Assembly (NCBI GenBank): GCA_024648695.1
Contig: JACAVV010000035.1
Coordinates: 1-46,742 of the forward strand
DNA length: 46,742 nt
DNA from: Nitrospina sp.
GTDB taxonomy: Bacteria; Nitrospinota; Nitrospinia; Nitrospinales; JACRGP01
Direction: 5' to 3'
The translations under genes and the position numbers were made by a program. This document shows, piece after piece, positions 1 to 11,300 of the stretch (position 1 is its first letter; each line of letters begins with the position of its first letter). The notes below the pieces were generated by a model. It was not told where the DNA came from, made no database searches, and worked only from the letters and a program-made list of their open reading frames with translations.

Positions 1-114
1 TCCAAATCCACTTTTTATTTGCATCTTAAAGAGTGTGAGTTTAGGTTTAATCATAGAGATCAAGATCTCTATAAATTGCTACTAAAAATCATCAAAAAAC
101 GACCTCTTAACTAG
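1..114 (+). pseudogene. 3' end of an IS1595-family (ISXO2-like) transposase gene, cut by the window edge
   Basis: Frame 1 is open from the first base to a TAG at 112-114. It encodes a 37-residue tail containing HLKECEFRFNHR and then DLYKLLLKIIKKRPLN. This His-rich, Arg-rich ending followed by a Leu/Lys helix matches, from memory, the C-terminus of IS1595-type DDE transposases. The rest of the gene lies outside the window, so whether the element is intact cannot be told. It points directly into a desaturase that lacks its N-terminal part, in the same reading frame, which suggests that the insertion cut that gene. The right terminal inverted repeat should lie between 115 and about 150, but it cannot be identified without the left end. 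Confidence 0.65.
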
Positions 115-165
115 TCTTGTACCTTTTTTAATTCTTACTATTTAAAGCTTTGCTCCGGAATAATT

Positions 166-1125
166 ATGGCTGTAACCATCGCTCAACTCTTTGTAATAGG
201 TCATGATGCTTGCCATAACAGTCTCACACCTAGCAAAACAATCAATCAATTTGTAGGTCGGTTGGCTTTTTTGCCTTCCCTTCATTCGTATACTTTGTGG
301 GAGTACGGACACAACAGATATCATCATAAATTTGTCATGCTAAAAGAAAAGGATCCGTTTGGAGTCCCTTTGAGCAAAATGGAATATGATTCCTTATCAC
401 CTTTAAATAAAACTATAGAGCGGTTTTATCGAAGCCCTATTGGAATTCTTTTTTGCCATTTAACAAGAGGGTGGTGGTTAAAAATGTTTGTTCCCCCACC
501 TTATAATAAGATGCTCAAATCCTATTTTCCTAAAAGCACTAAAGAGATCATTATTTTTATTCTCGATTGCTTTTTAGTCTGGTTCTTTTTTATTTTTGCA
601 GTTGTCATCTTACCTCTGGCAATATCCAAAACTGGTTCTTTCATCATTTATCTGGAGTTCTTAATCTTTACTGTTCTGGTTCCATTTTTACTTTGGAACT
701 TTTTAATGTCGTTTGTTACTTACCTCCACCACACCCACCCTCAAATTAAATGGTATTTAAAGGAGAATGATTTAGGTTTCATTAACGCTCAGGTTCATTC
801 CTCCACCCATGTGATTTTTCCATTCCACTTCAATACGATATTTCTATTCATAATGGAGCATACGGCTCATCACCTTATGAGAGAAAAAATTCCCTTTTAT
901 CATTTGAATATCGTCCAACAGAAAATAGAGGAGGCATTTCCAGATAAGGTGATTACTTATCGTTGGACATTTAAAAAATATCTGGAAATTTCCAGAATTT
1001 GCAAACTTTACGATTTTAAGAATCAACGATGGTTGGATTTTCAAGGAAACCCCACATCACCAGAGCTTATAGGCCAGAAAGGAAAATCAAGATCATCATC
1101 ACTCGTATTTCAAAAGAACTTCTAG
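166..1125 (+). pseudogene. Fatty acid desaturase, N-terminally truncated next to an IS end
   Basis: The product is a membrane di-iron fatty acid desaturase (acyl-lipid type), which introduces a double bond into acyl chains. Three histidine boxes are visible: HDACH at residues 13-17, HNRYHH near residue 49, and HTAHH near residue 231. Hydrophobic stretches around residues 125-145 and 160-185 are the expected membrane hairpin. Full-length relatives carry roughly 60-90 residues, including the first membrane segments, before box 1. Here only 12 precede it, and the frame upstream closes at 112-114, at the end of a transposase remnant. The ATG at 166 has no good ribosome binding site. The downstream part is intact with no internal stop, so the truncation is either recent or the fragment is tolerated. 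The gene is A+T-rich compared with the nitrogen cluster downstream. The family call is strong; loss of function is inferred. Confidence 0.8.
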
Positions 1126-1129
1126 CAGA

Positions 1130-2596
1130 TTGAAGATCTTTCCAATTTTGAAAAAGCTCTATGGATATTTGGGAGCAGATAATACCTTGCCTAAAATTTG
1201 TTTTTCAAAACCCGTTGCACTAACGCCAAAAATATTATTCTTCTTAATATTTTTTATTTTACATATTGCCATTCCCTCTAAAGCCAAGGGCGAATTGTAT
1301 CGATTATTAGGCCAAAGCGCGAGAGCAACGGGCCAATCATTTGCTGTTGTATCCGATGCGTCTGACCCATCGGCCATTTTTTTTAATCCTGCAGGGCTCT
1401 CCCAGTTAGAGGGAATACAGTTCTTTATGGGAACAAACTTGGTAGGAGGTTATCTTCATCATTCTGGAGAAACAGGAGGAAAATCTCAGGGAGATTTTGA
1501 TGGGACCCTGGCATTTCCCCCTCCCAGCGCTTTTTGGGCAACAGCAAATCTAAAGGATTTAGGGGTAATAAAAAAAAAGGGAATTAACATAGGGTTTGGA
1601 GTCAATACTCCGTATGGTCTTAGAACCAGGTACTCAAACAAAGACCCGATTGCCAATGTAGCAACCCTTTCACATTTTTCACTTTTGGATTTTAAGTTCA
1701 GTTTAGGTTTTAATATCAGCGAAAAGATTTCAATTGGGCTGGGCCTGGATTATTATTTTTTCCCGGGTTTTTTAGGGCAAGGAAATGTAGTTCAAAATTG
1801 GGTCGCTGGACCGGAGTTTTCGGCATTTGGAATCTCTGAAGGGACCCCTCTTGAAATCCGAGGAAATGATTCTGCCTTTGGATTCAATGTTGGCATTCTA
1901 TACACCCACATTAGAAACCCTGAAGGAAAACCTCTTTTAAATTTTGCTTTCGTTTATAAAAAAGGAATCGAATTGGATTTGGAGGGAGAATTTCGAATAA
2001 ATGGAGTCAAAACAACTGAGGCTCTGGCAGATTTCAATTTGCCCGATATCTATACCATGGGAACTGCTTTTTGGCCCATTCGAAACAAAGATCATGAATG
2101 GAAATTGGAATTGAACTTTGAGATAGCCAACTGGAATTCAGCAAATGACTTAAATATTCGATTGTCTAATGGTTTGGCTCTTTCCCAACCTCAAAACCTG
2201 AGGGAAGCTTTTCTCGTATTACTGGGAACAGAGTTTATTTGGTTAAATCCAAAAATACTGCCGAATTGGGAAATCGCTCTTCGAGGCGGGTATGGTCATA
2301 CTCAAACTCCAAACCCAAAAGAAACTTTAGCCCCAGCCATACCGGACTCAAACAGTAATAATTTAAATATAGGAGGGGGTTTTTTCTGTAAATCTGGCGG
2401 TAAACTTTTCAGTATAATTAGCTGTGGCAACCCGGCTTCTAAAAGTATCGGTTTCAAAGGAATGGGGATCGATTTAGCTTATCAAGCCATTATCTTTGAG
2501 CCAAGATCCGTAACAAACCATACAAACCCAAGAGTGAATGGGAATTGGGAAACATTGATACATGTAGGAAGTTTAAATTTTAACTTTAAGTTTTAG
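1130..2596 (+). CDS. FadL/OmpP1/TodX-family outer membrane transport protein
   Basis: This is a long-chain fatty acid or hydrophobic-compound porin, predicted as a beta-barrel in the outer membrane. The mature start GELYRLLGQSARATGQS, then DASDPSAIFFNPAGLS, is the conserved N-terminal hatch region of the FadL family. A hydrophobic segment at about residues 34-48, ending in PSKAKG, looks like a signal peptide. Alternating amphipathic strands follow, and the chain ends in NFNFKF with a terminal aromatic, as in barrels recognised by the BAM machinery. At 488 residues it is slightly longer than E. coli FadL. The TTG at 1130 is the only early in-frame start and makes the n-region unusually long; a later TTG near 1187 would give a more normal leader. 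It lies 4 bases after the desaturase and shares its A+T-rich composition, suggesting a lipid-related pair. Confidence 0.85.
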   Translation: MKIFPILKKLYGYLGADNTLPKICFSKPVALTPKILFFLIFFILHIAIPSKAKGELYRLLGQSARATGQSFAVVSDASDPSAIFFNPAGLSQLEGIQFFMGTNLVGGYLHHSGETGGKSQGDFDGTLAFPPPSAFWATANLKDLGVIKKKGINIGFGVNTPYGLRTRYSNKDPIANVATLSHFSLLDFKFSLGFNISEKISIGLGLDYYFFPGFLGQGNVVQNWVAGPEFSAFGISEGTPLEIRGNDSAFGFNVGILYTHIRNPEGKPLLNFAFVYKKGIELDLEGEFRINGVKTTEALADFNLPDIYTMGTAFWPIRNKDHEWKLELNFEIANWNSANDLNIRLSNGLALSQPQNLREAFLVLLGTEFIWLNPKILPNWEIALRGGYGHTQTPNPKETLAPAIPDSNSNNLNIGGGFFCKSGGKLFSIISCGNPASKSIGFKGMGIDLAYQAIIFEPRSVTNHTNPRVNGNWETLIHVGSLNFNFKF

Positions 2597-2789
2597 TTAG
2601 TCCCCTTCCAGTTTTAACGAATTAAGGCATCTTTTTAGGATTTGAAAAAACAGAAGGAAATCGCCTTCCTCCTCTCTAAACTACAAAAACCATTTTTAAT
2701 CAGTGGAGTCTAAACTGATTACCCTGTCAGGATGGAATTCTTTGCTTTGGAAAATCAATATGTAAAATTCCTGCTTAAATGAATCGTCC

Positions 2790-3545
2790 CTGAACCGGAT
2801 TCAGGGCTTTCATAAAACGTTTAATGGAAAAATCCTCTTTCAGAATTTGGACTTTGAAGTGAGTCGAGGCGAAGTGGCTGTGTTGATCGGCTCTTCCGGG
2901 AGTGGCAAAAGCACTTTGCTTAGGTGTATCTCCGGATTGGAACCTTTCGAGCGGGGACAGCTAAGTGTGGCAGACCAGATCCTTCGCGGAACGGAACACT
3001 CGTCCTGGACATGCAGAGAACAGGAACATTTACGGAATCTTCGGATTCGCGTGGGAATGGTGTTCCAGCAGTTCAATTTATTTCCGCATAGGACCGTTTT
3101 GGAAAACGTCATTGAGGGTCCGACTCAGGTATTAGGGATCGAACTGGAGGAAGCAACACTCAGTACGTGCAAGGTTCTGGAGCGTGTGCGCATGGAAGCT
3201 TTATCGGATCGTTACCCCGCCAATCTTTCCGGCGGCGAACAGCAACGCGTGGCCATCGCGCGGGCGCTTGCGATGGAACCGCGAGTCATATTGTTCGATG
3301 AGCCCACATCGGCTCTGGACCCTGAAACCGTGGGAGATGTGCTGGATGTATTACGCAGTCTGGCGAAAGAAGGGAGAACCATGCTCATTGCCACTCATGA
3401 AATGCAATTCGCCCGGGAGGTAGCGGACAGCATTCATATGCTGGATGCCGGCAGGATTATTGAATCGGGTAAGCCGAACGAGATGTTTCAATCGCCAAAA
3501 ACTGAGCGTACGCGAAATTTTCTGAAACGAATTTTGAAGCGTTGA
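2790..3545 (+). CDS. ABC transporter ATP-binding protein, polar amino acid (GlnQ/HisP) type
   Basis: This is the cytoplasmic ATPase subunit of a polar amino acid importer by family. Counting from 2790, Walker A GSSGSGKST is at residues 34-42, the signature LSGGEQQR at 146-153, Walker B ends in D170-E171, and the H-loop histidine is at 203. The first ATG/GTG/TTG in frame is the TTG at 2847, but starting there would delete the conserved N-terminal strand. The open frame continues upstream and encodes NRIQGFHKTFNGKILFQN, the usual A-loop region. I therefore place the start near the CTG at 2790. An ATG at 2779 is in another frame and stops after four codons, so a small frameshift or sequencing error is also possible. 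No permease or binding protein gene is adjacent, so the subunit is an orphan here. Confidence 0.82.
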   Translation: MNRIQGFHKTFNGKILFQNLDFEVSRGEVAVLIGSSGSGKSTLLRCISGLEPFERGQLSVADQILRGTEHSSWTCREQEHLRNLRIRVGMVFQQFNLFPHRTVLENVIEGPTQVLGIELEEATLSTCKVLERVRMEALSDRYPANLSGGEQQRVAIARALAMEPRVILFDEPTSALDPETVGDVLDVLRSLAKEGRTMLIATHEMQFAREVADSIHMLDAGRIIESGKPNEMFQSPKTERTRNFLKRILKR

Positions 3546-3621
3546 AGCGGAGTTTTGCCTAATCCGCAAACACGCGAAAATCTGTTGCCCTCGGAAAGTG
3601 AGGACGGTATACTTCCCCACC

Positions 3622-4977
3622 ATGAAAACCGAAAGTCCAAAACACAGAGGTCTCTGGACCACCCGTCTCGGATTCATCCTGGCCGCTTCCGGTTCTGCCG
3701 TGGGCCTGGGCAATATCTGGAAATTCCCCTATATCGCGGGACAAAACGGTGGAGGCGCTTTTGTTCTGGTGTATCTGGTTTGTATCTTCGTGGTGGGACT
3801 CCCCATCATGTTGTCGGAGTTTGTCGTTGGCAGAAATACTCAGCAAAGCCCGGTCGGTGCCTTTCAAACATTGAGTCCCAAAACGCCGTGGGTGGGCATC
3901 GGGTTCATAGGTGTCCTTGCCGGGTTTTTGATCCTTTCATTTTACGGCGTGGTTGGCGGCTGGACCCTGGCTTACATTGTGAAGTCGATATCAGGGTCAG
4001 TGGATCATTTTGGCTCGCCCAAGGAAGCCGGTGATTTTTTCGGCCAGTTTATTGGACACACCTGGGAGATCGTTTTTTTTCACGCCCTGTTCATGGTGCT
4101 CTGCGTTCTGATTGTCATCAAAGGCGTGCATGGCGGCATTGAACGCGCCTGCGATGTGTTGATGCCGACACTGGTGGTGATTTTATTGGTTCTCATGATT
4201 CGCTCTCTCACTCTGGACGGGGCGATGGAAGGGGTTCGCTTTTACCTGTACCCTGATTTCAGTAAGCTCAATCCGCAGGTCATACTCATCGCCTTGGGCC
4301 AGGCCTTCTTTTCATTGAGCCTGGGAATGGGTTGCATGATCACTTACGGCAGTTACCTGTCCGAAAAGGAAAACCTGGCGTCCTCAACCATATATGTTGT
4401 CATTTTCGATACCCTCATTGCCCTGCTGATGGGAATGGTGATATTTCCGGCCGTATTCGCCATGAACCTGGAACCCACCGAGGGGCCGAGTTTGGTTTTT
4501 ATCGTATTGCCCGCCGTATTTTCCCAAATGCCCTTCGGGACCCTGGTGTCGATCATATTTTTCACCCTGCTGGCTATTGCGGCACTCACTTCCGGAATTT
4601 CCTTGCTGGAAGTGGTGGTGGCGTATTTCATCGACCAGCGGGGCTGGACCCGAAAACAGGCGGTGCTGATTGCGTGTACGGTGATCTTTCTGTTTGGAGT
4701 TCCGTCCGGACTTTCCTTTGGTGCTCTCGGAGATTTCAAGATATTTGGAATGACCTTTTTCGACAATGTGGACAACATAACTTCCAACTACCTCCTGCCT
4801 ATTGGAGGGATGCTGACCGCCATTTTCGTCGGCTGGATCTGGGGACCGAAAGCCGCAAAACAGGAAATTGAGCAAAACGGCGTGCGCTTTGGATGGGTTG
4901 GACCGTGGTCCTTTTTAGTAAAATACGTCACCCCTGTTGCCGTCGGATTCGTTTTCCTGGCGAAATTTTTTAAATAG
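3622..4977 (+). CDS. Sodium-dependent transporter of the SNF/NSS family
   Basis: This is an inner-membrane, LeuT-fold symporter using the sodium gradient to import amino acids or related amines. The hallmark first-helix motif GSAVGLGNIWKFPY lies at about residues 24-37, and eleven or so strongly hydrophobic segments follow, as expected for bacterial members (about 440-500 residues; 451 here). I chose the ATG at 3622 because GLWTTRLGFI begins shortly after it, as in relatives; the GTG at 3598 would add eight atypical residues. It lies 76 bases downstream of the orphan ABC ATPase on the same strand, so the two may be co-transcribed, although members of these families normally act independently. 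The substrate cannot be read from the sequence. Confidence 0.9.
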   Translation: MKTESPKHRGLWTTRLGFILAASGSAVGLGNIWKFPYIAGQNGGGAFVLVYLVCIFVVGLPIMLSEFVVGRNTQQSPVGAFQTLSPKTPWVGIGFIGVLAGFLILSFYGVVGGWTLAYIVKSISGSVDHFGSPKEAGDFFGQFIGHTWEIVFFHALFMVLCVLIVIKGVHGGIERACDVLMPTLVVILLVLMIRSLTLDGAMEGVRFYLYPDFSKLNPQVILIALGQAFFSLSLGMGCMITYGSYLSEKENLASSTIYVVIFDTLIALLMGMVIFPAVFAMNLEPTEGPSLVFIVLPAVFSQMPFGTLVSIIFFTLLAIAALTSGISLLEVVVAYFIDQRGWTRKQAVLIACTVIFLFGVPSGLSFGALGDFKIFGMTFFDNVDNITSNYLLPIGGMLTAIFVGWIWGPKAAKQEIEQNGVRFGWVGPWSFLVKYVTPVAVGFVFLAKFFK

Positions 4978-5864
<887 letters not shown>

Positions 5865-5888
5865 TTCTACCGCATTCGTTATTTTTAA

Positions 5889-5930
5889 CCCGTTCCTGTT
5901 ACCAGGGCGTCAGCCCGAAACAGGAACGGG
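5889..5930 (+). promoter_or_regulatory. Two-tier perfect hairpin between glnB and glnA
   Basis: The arms CCCGTTCCTGTT (5889-5900) and AACAGGAACGGG (5919-5930) are perfectly complementary over 12 bases. The 18-base loop itself contains GGGC (5905-5908) and GCCC (5913-5916), which form an inner stem. No T-run follows, so it is not a standard intrinsic terminator. It could attenuate read-through, stabilise the glnB mRNA or mark a processing site between the two genes. Confidence 0.6.
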
Positions 5931-6015
5931 ACATACTGGTTTCAGCATTTTTTCATTTTGATATTTACAGTCTACAAAAATTTATTGAACACCTTAATTG
6001 GGAGGAGAGTGCTAG

Positions 6016-7428
6016 ATGACACCTAAGGAGGTAATTGATTACGCCAAGAAGAACAATGCCCTGATGGTCGATATGAAGTTCATGGACCTTTTGGGCACCT
6101 GGCAACATTTTTCTGTGCCGGTGAGCGAGCTTGAAGAACATTTGTTTGAAGATGGACTCGGATTCGACGGGTCCAGTATCCGTGGCTGGCAGGCGATCAA
6201 TGCCAGTGATATGCTGGTGGTCCCGGATTCCACCACGTCGGTTATGGATCCATTTACGGCGATACCCACCTTGAGCATGATTTGTAACATTGTCGACCCC
6301 ATCACCAAGGAAAAATATTCCCGCGACCCCAGAAACATTGCTCAAAAAGCGGAAGCTTATTTGAAGTCTACAGGAATCGGCGACACCGCATTCTTCGGAC
6401 CGGAAGCGGAGTTTTTTCTTTTCGACGACGTGCGCTATCAGTTGACCACAAACAGTTCTTCCTACTTTGTGGATTCGGTGGAAGGGAACTGGAACACCGG
6501 GCGCGACGAGCAACCCAATCTGGGATACAAGCCACGGCATAAAGAAGGCTACTTCCCGGTATCACCAACCGACAGCCTCCAGGACATTCGCTCGGAAATG
6601 ACTTTGTTGATGGAAAAAGTCGGAATGGCTATGGAATGTCATCACCACGAAGTGGCCACCGGCGGACAGTGCGAAATCGATATGCGCTACGCTCCTCTGG
6701 TTCAGTGCGCTGATCAGTTGATGTGGTACAAATACATCGTTAAGAACGTTGCGAAAAAGCATAACAAAAGCGCCACGTTTATGCCCAAGCCTTTGTTCGC
6801 TGATAATGGATCGGGTATGCACGTTCACCAAAGTATCTGGAAAGACGGCAAGCCTTTGTTCGCGGGTAACGGCTATGCAGGAATCAGTGAATTAGGGTTG
6901 AATTATATCGGTGGTGTGTTGAAACATTCGCGTGCCCTGGCCGCCTTTGTAGCGCCGACCACCAATTCTTACAAGCGCCTGATTCCAGGTTTCGAAGCTC
7001 CTGTTAACCTGGCTTATTCCAGTCGAAACCGCAGTGCCGCCATTCGTATTCCCATGTATTCACCAAGCCCCAAAGCGAAACGTATTGAAGCGCGTTTCCC
7101 GGATCCATCATGCAACGGCTACCTGGCCTTCTCTGCAATGCTTATGGCGGGTCTTGACGGTATCGAGAACAAGATCGATCCCGGCGAGCCGTTGGACAAG
7201 GATATCTATTCTTTGGGACCGGAAGAGCTTGCGAACATCCCCACCCTGCCTGCTTCTCTGGACGAAGCCCTGGACGAGTTGGAAAAAGATCACGAATTCC
7301 TTCTGAAAGGCGATGTGTTTACCGAAGACATCATCACTCGCTGGATCGAATACAAGCGCGAAAACGAAATCGATCAATTGCGCAAACGTCCGCATCCGAT
7401 GGAATTTTACATGTATTACGATATTTAA
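6016..7428 (+). CDS. glnA: Glutamine synthetase, type I
   Basis: The enzyme makes glutamine from glutamate, ammonia and ATP; type I enzymes are dodecameric. Visible landmarks are the N-terminal latch region [12 protein letters not shown], the metal-site segments AEFFLF and [25 protein letters not shown], the substrate loop region [24 protein letters not shown], and the glutamate-bearing [11 protein letters not shown]398 lies in DIYSLGPEE, where E. coli GlnA carries its adenylylated tyrosine (Y397), so this is the GlnE-regulated beta subtype. The 470-residue length is typical. The start is supported by GGGAGGAGAG just upstream of the ATG. GlnB lies upstream and glnE downstream, and a strong terminator follows the gene. 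Confidence 0.97.
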   Translation: MTPKEVIDYAKKNNALMVDMKFMDLLGTWQHFSVPVSELEEHLFEDGLGFDGSSIRGWQAINASDMLVVPDSTTSVMDPFTAIPTLSMICNIVDPITKEKYSRDPRNIAQKAEAYLKSTGIGDTAFFGPEAEFFLFDDVRYQLTTNSSSYFVDSVEGNWNTGRDEQPNLGYKPRHKEGYFPVSPTDSLQDIRSEMTLLMEKVGMAMECHHHEVATGGQCEIDMRYAPLVQCADQLMWYKYIVKNVAKKHNKSATFMPKPLFADNGSGMHVHQSIWKDGKPLFAGNGYAGISELGLNYIGGVLKHSRALAAFVAPTTNSYKRLIPGFEAPVNLAYSSRNRSAAIRIPMYSPSPKAKRIEARFPDPSCNGYLAFSAMLMAGLDGIENKIDPGEPLDKDIYSLGPEELANIPTLPASLDEALDELEKDHEFLLKGDVFTEDIITRWIEYKRENEIDQLRKRPHPMEFYMYYDI

Positions 7429-7471
7429 AGAATCGTTTACAAGGTTCTTTAACTGTTTATTGGCAAAATCG

Positions 7472-7501
7472 CCCCCCGGACTTTTCCGGGGGGTTTTTTT
7501 T
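7472..7501 (+). terminator. Rho-independent terminator of glnA
   Basis: CCCCCCGG (7472-7479) pairs with CCGGGGGG (7486-7493) around a six-base loop, followed directly by an uninterrupted run of T. Confidence 0.93.
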
Positions 7502-7566
7502 TGATAAAGTATCGCACCTTAACTTTACCGCATTGAACTTATAATGAACCCTTGGTCAGCCAATCC

Positions 7567-8358
7567 ATGAATTATCCTTTATTTCAGGTCGACGCTTTTA
7601 CGGACAAACCATTCAAAGGGAACCCTGCCGCGGTGTGCCTGCTTCCCCATGCGGTTGAGGATGCCTGGATGCAGTCCCTGGCCTGCGAGATGAACCTTTC
7701 CGAAACTGCGTTCCTGCATCCCGAAAAAGGTGGTTACCGGCTACGTTGGTTCACGCCTCTCACGGAAGTCGACCTGTGTGGTCATGCCACTCTGGCCAGT
7801 GCCCATGTGCTATGGGAGCATAAGGTGTTGTCCGCAGACAAAACAGCGGTTTTTCTCACTCGCAGTGGAATGTTATACGCAAAAAAGAAGGGCGACTGGA
7901 TTGAACTGGAGTTTCCCTCTACGCCTCCGCAACCCTGTCCTGTGCCTGCAGGCCTTGAAAGTGCTTTGGGTGTTCAGGCGATGTACTGTGGCTGGAATGA
8001 AACGGATTTCCTGATTGAGATTAAATCTCTGGAAACTTTGAAGCAATTGACTCCCGACCTGGAGCTTCTCAGGACAATTGAAACGCGGGGTGTTATAGTG
8101 ACCTGTCCTTCAAATTCAAAAGAGTTTAACTTTTATTCACGCTTTTTTGCTCCCCGGGTGGGAATTGACGAAGACCCGGTAACTGGTTCGGCGCACTGTT
8201 GTTTGGCTCCTTACTGGAGTGAAAAATTGGGAATAAATAACCTTTCAGGATATCAATCTTCATCAAGGGGTGGGTTCGTGCGCATGGAAAACCATCCTGA
8301 TAAAGTGATCCTGGGAGGCCAGGCAGTCACAATTTTTTCCGGGAAAACGACTTCCTGA
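7567..8358 (+). CDS. PhzF-family isomerase
   Basis: This is a member of the PhzF/YddE phenazine-biosynthesis-like family, whose fold is related to diaminopimelate epimerase. From the ATG at 7567 the protein begins MNYPLFQVDAFTDKPFKGNP, the conserved family start. The catalytic glutamate lies in SETAFL at E46, and GIDEDPVTGSAHC near the C-terminus is the second conserved loop. The length, 263 residues, is typical. A TTG 15 bases upstream would add five residues without similarity. No phenazine genes are nearby, so it is probably a housekeeping isomerase of unknown substrate. It sits between glnA and glnE, downstream of a terminator, so it probably has its own promoter. Confidence 0.9.
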   Translation: MNYPLFQVDAFTDKPFKGNPAAVCLLPHAVEDAWMQSLACEMNLSETAFLHPEKGGYRLRWFTPLTEVDLCGHATLASAHVLWEHKVLSADKTAVFLTRSGMLYAKKKGDWIELEFPSTPPQPCPVPAGLESALGVQAMYCGWNETDFLIEIKSLETLKQLTPDLELLRTIETRGVIVTCPSNSKEFNFYSRFFAPRVGIDEDPVTGSAHCCLAPYWSEKLGINNLSGYQSSSRGGFVRMENHPDKVILGGQAVTIFSGKTTS

Positions 8359-8397
8359 TGGACTTATGTTTTCCTCAACCCTGTTGCCTGAATAATA

Positions 8398-11300
8398 ATG
8401 GATGCCATTGACAGCCTTATCATAGTCCTCTTCCAGTCTGAAGCTCCTGAGGATCCTCCGGCACAACTTTCTGAAACTTTAAATGTTGAGAACACCAAAG
8501 GTTGTTGGCGAATTTTGAAGAATTTATCAAGACAGGCAAATTTCAGAACGCTTTATCCACAGTTTTTTCCAACCCTCCTTAAACACACGGCCCAGTCTTA
8601 TAACCCTGATCTGGCCCTTTCCAATCTCGAACGTTTTGCAGAAAAGATTTTGGACAAGGATCATTTGTATTCCTTGTTATCGGGCGATGAGAATCTTCTG
8701 CAGGCGCTACTGGTTCTTTTCTCAGGGAGCCAGATTCTTTCGGACACGCTTTTATACCACCCTTTTCATTTCGATTGGTTGCGTCAGCCGGAAACTTTGA
8801 ACACCTCGAAATCCAAAGACGTTTTGTTTCGGGATTATCACGAAATGGCCGGGATAGATGTGTTGACCGACAAGACACCGAGCTTACTGAGGAAATTTAA
8901 AAAGCGCGAATACATTCGTATTGGCTTACGGGATCTGTTGGGTTACGCGGAAATGAAGGAAACCGTGGTGGATCTGGCGAACCTTGCCGATGTTTGTTTA
9001 CATGTGGCTATTGAGTATTGCGAAACCCAACTGGAGAAACGCTTCGGAACACCCTTTTACAAGGATGCCGACGATAAAGAGAGAAAATGTGAGTTTGCCA
9101 TTTTGGGCATGGGTAAGCTGGGCGGACAGGAATTGAATTTCAGTTCGGACATTGATCTCATTTATATCTACAGTTCCAGCCGGGGAGAAACCCGCGCGAC
9201 CGAGCCGGGCCAATCGGTCACTCAAATCAGCAATCACGAATATTACACCAAGCTGGGCCAGGCTGTTACTAAAACGATCAACGAAATCACTGCCGAAGGC
9301 AATGTGTTTCGCGTCGACCTCGACCTCAGGCCAGAGGGTAAGAGTGGAGAAATTGCCAATTCTCTGGCGAGTTGCGAAATTTATTATGAGTCCTGGGGAA
9401 GGACCTGGGAGCGGCAAGCTCTCATCAAGGCCCGTACCTGTGCGGGAAGTGAAGCCTTGGGCCTGGAGTTTTTCCAACTGATCGAACCCTTCATTTATCG
9501 AAAAAGCCTGGACTTTGAGGCGATCGAAGAAATCAAGGGCATGAAGGAAAAAATCAATCAGCACATCAAACAAAAGAAGGAGGAGCACGGTAATATCAAA
9601 CTGGGTTTTGGTGGGATTCGCGAAGTGGAATTTTTTGTGCAAGCTTACCAGCTTTTGTTCGGGGGACGGGATCCTTCCTTAAGGGAGCGCAATACACTCA
9701 AACTTCTGGACCGGCTCAAGCAGTGTAAATTCCTGGACGATTCTGAATATACCGGGCTCAAAGAGGCTTATGTGTTCTTAAGGAATCTGGAAAACCGGGT
9801 CCAGATTTCTTTCGGAATGCAAACGCATCTCATGCCAAAGGATCGCAGGGATCTGGCTATTCTGGCACGAAAAATGAAAATGGCAGGTGGAAGCCAGGAC
9901 GAATTGATTCGAAATCTTCAACATGAATATAAGAAACATACTCAATGGGTTGGGAACTTATTTGCCCAACAATTTAAAAATCCGGACCCCAGGGAAGCTG
10001 AAGCGGCATCCGAAAACCTGGGACCTCGGGCACTTTCGGAATCTGATTTTTCGCCCGACCTGTTGCAATCGCCTCCTTTTGTCGATCCGGATCAGGCGTA
10101 CCGGTTTCTAAAGTCTATGCGCGACGGACCCGAATTTTCGCATCCTTCAGAGAAAAGTATAAAAAACTTTTATGAGGTCCTTCCCCTAATCATCAAACAT
10201 TGCGAAACCTTGCCTCAACCGAATTCAGCGGTTGAAAATCTGGTTCGATTTGTTGAAGCCAGTAAGGCCCGTGAATCTTTTCTAAGCTTGTTTTGTGAGA
10301 ATGGCCGACTTCTGGAACTGCTATTGCGGTTATTTGGTGGAAGCGACCACTTGTCGCAAATTCTTGTCCAGCAACCTACATTAATGGACGTTTTGCTCAA
10401 TCGCGATTCTTTGTACCGTTACAAATCACAAGCCAGGATGGCCGAGGAACTTGAAATTCAATTGGACAGGGCTGAATCGGAAGAGGAATTTCTGATAGGC
10501 TTGCGCAAGTTCAAACTGGGAGAAGAACTGCGAATCGGGATTCGATACCTGCTGGGCGAATCGGATTTGCCGGGTACTCTGGAAGACCTGTCGAATCTTG
10601 CGGATACCTTTTTGCAGGCGGTTACGGAAAAGGCTCTGGATGAGGCCCAGACAGAATCAGGTGACGGTGGTCTGGCATCAAAGGAATTTGCCATAATGGG
10701 CATGGGGAAGTTGGGTGGACAGGAACTGAATTTTGGCTCGGATCTGGATGTTGTCTTCGTATACGGAGAATCAGATTCGCCAATGGGTGAAGGCATCGAT
10801 TTGATGTCGCATTATTCCAGTGTCAGCCAAAAAATCGTTCGCTGGACATCAGCCATGACAGCGGCGGGTTACGCTTACCAAATCGATACCGACCTGCGTC
10901 CTGAGGGCGGGGCCGGAACCTTGACTCATTCCCTGAAAGGCTACGAAAGGTATTTTGAGTCTCGTGCCCGCATATGGGAACGGCAAGCGCTGACACGCGC
11001 CAGATTCGTCGCGGGCAACCCGGATCTGGGAAAGCAGTTTTTGAAAATCGCTCACACTTTCGCGTTTGAGCAAAAACTGGAGCACGGTTCTCTCATAGAA
11101 ATTTCGCGTCTTCGCGAGCGTATGGAAAAAGAGTTGGCCCAGGAAGATAAAAAAGGAAAAAATGTCAAGCTGGGATATGGCGGCCTGGCAGACATTGAGT
11201 TTACTTTGCAAATTCTGCAACTTAAACATGGTCACCAATACCCACGCCTTCGGCAACCTAATACGCTGAAGGGTCTGGAGGTGGTTGCCCAAAGTGGCAT

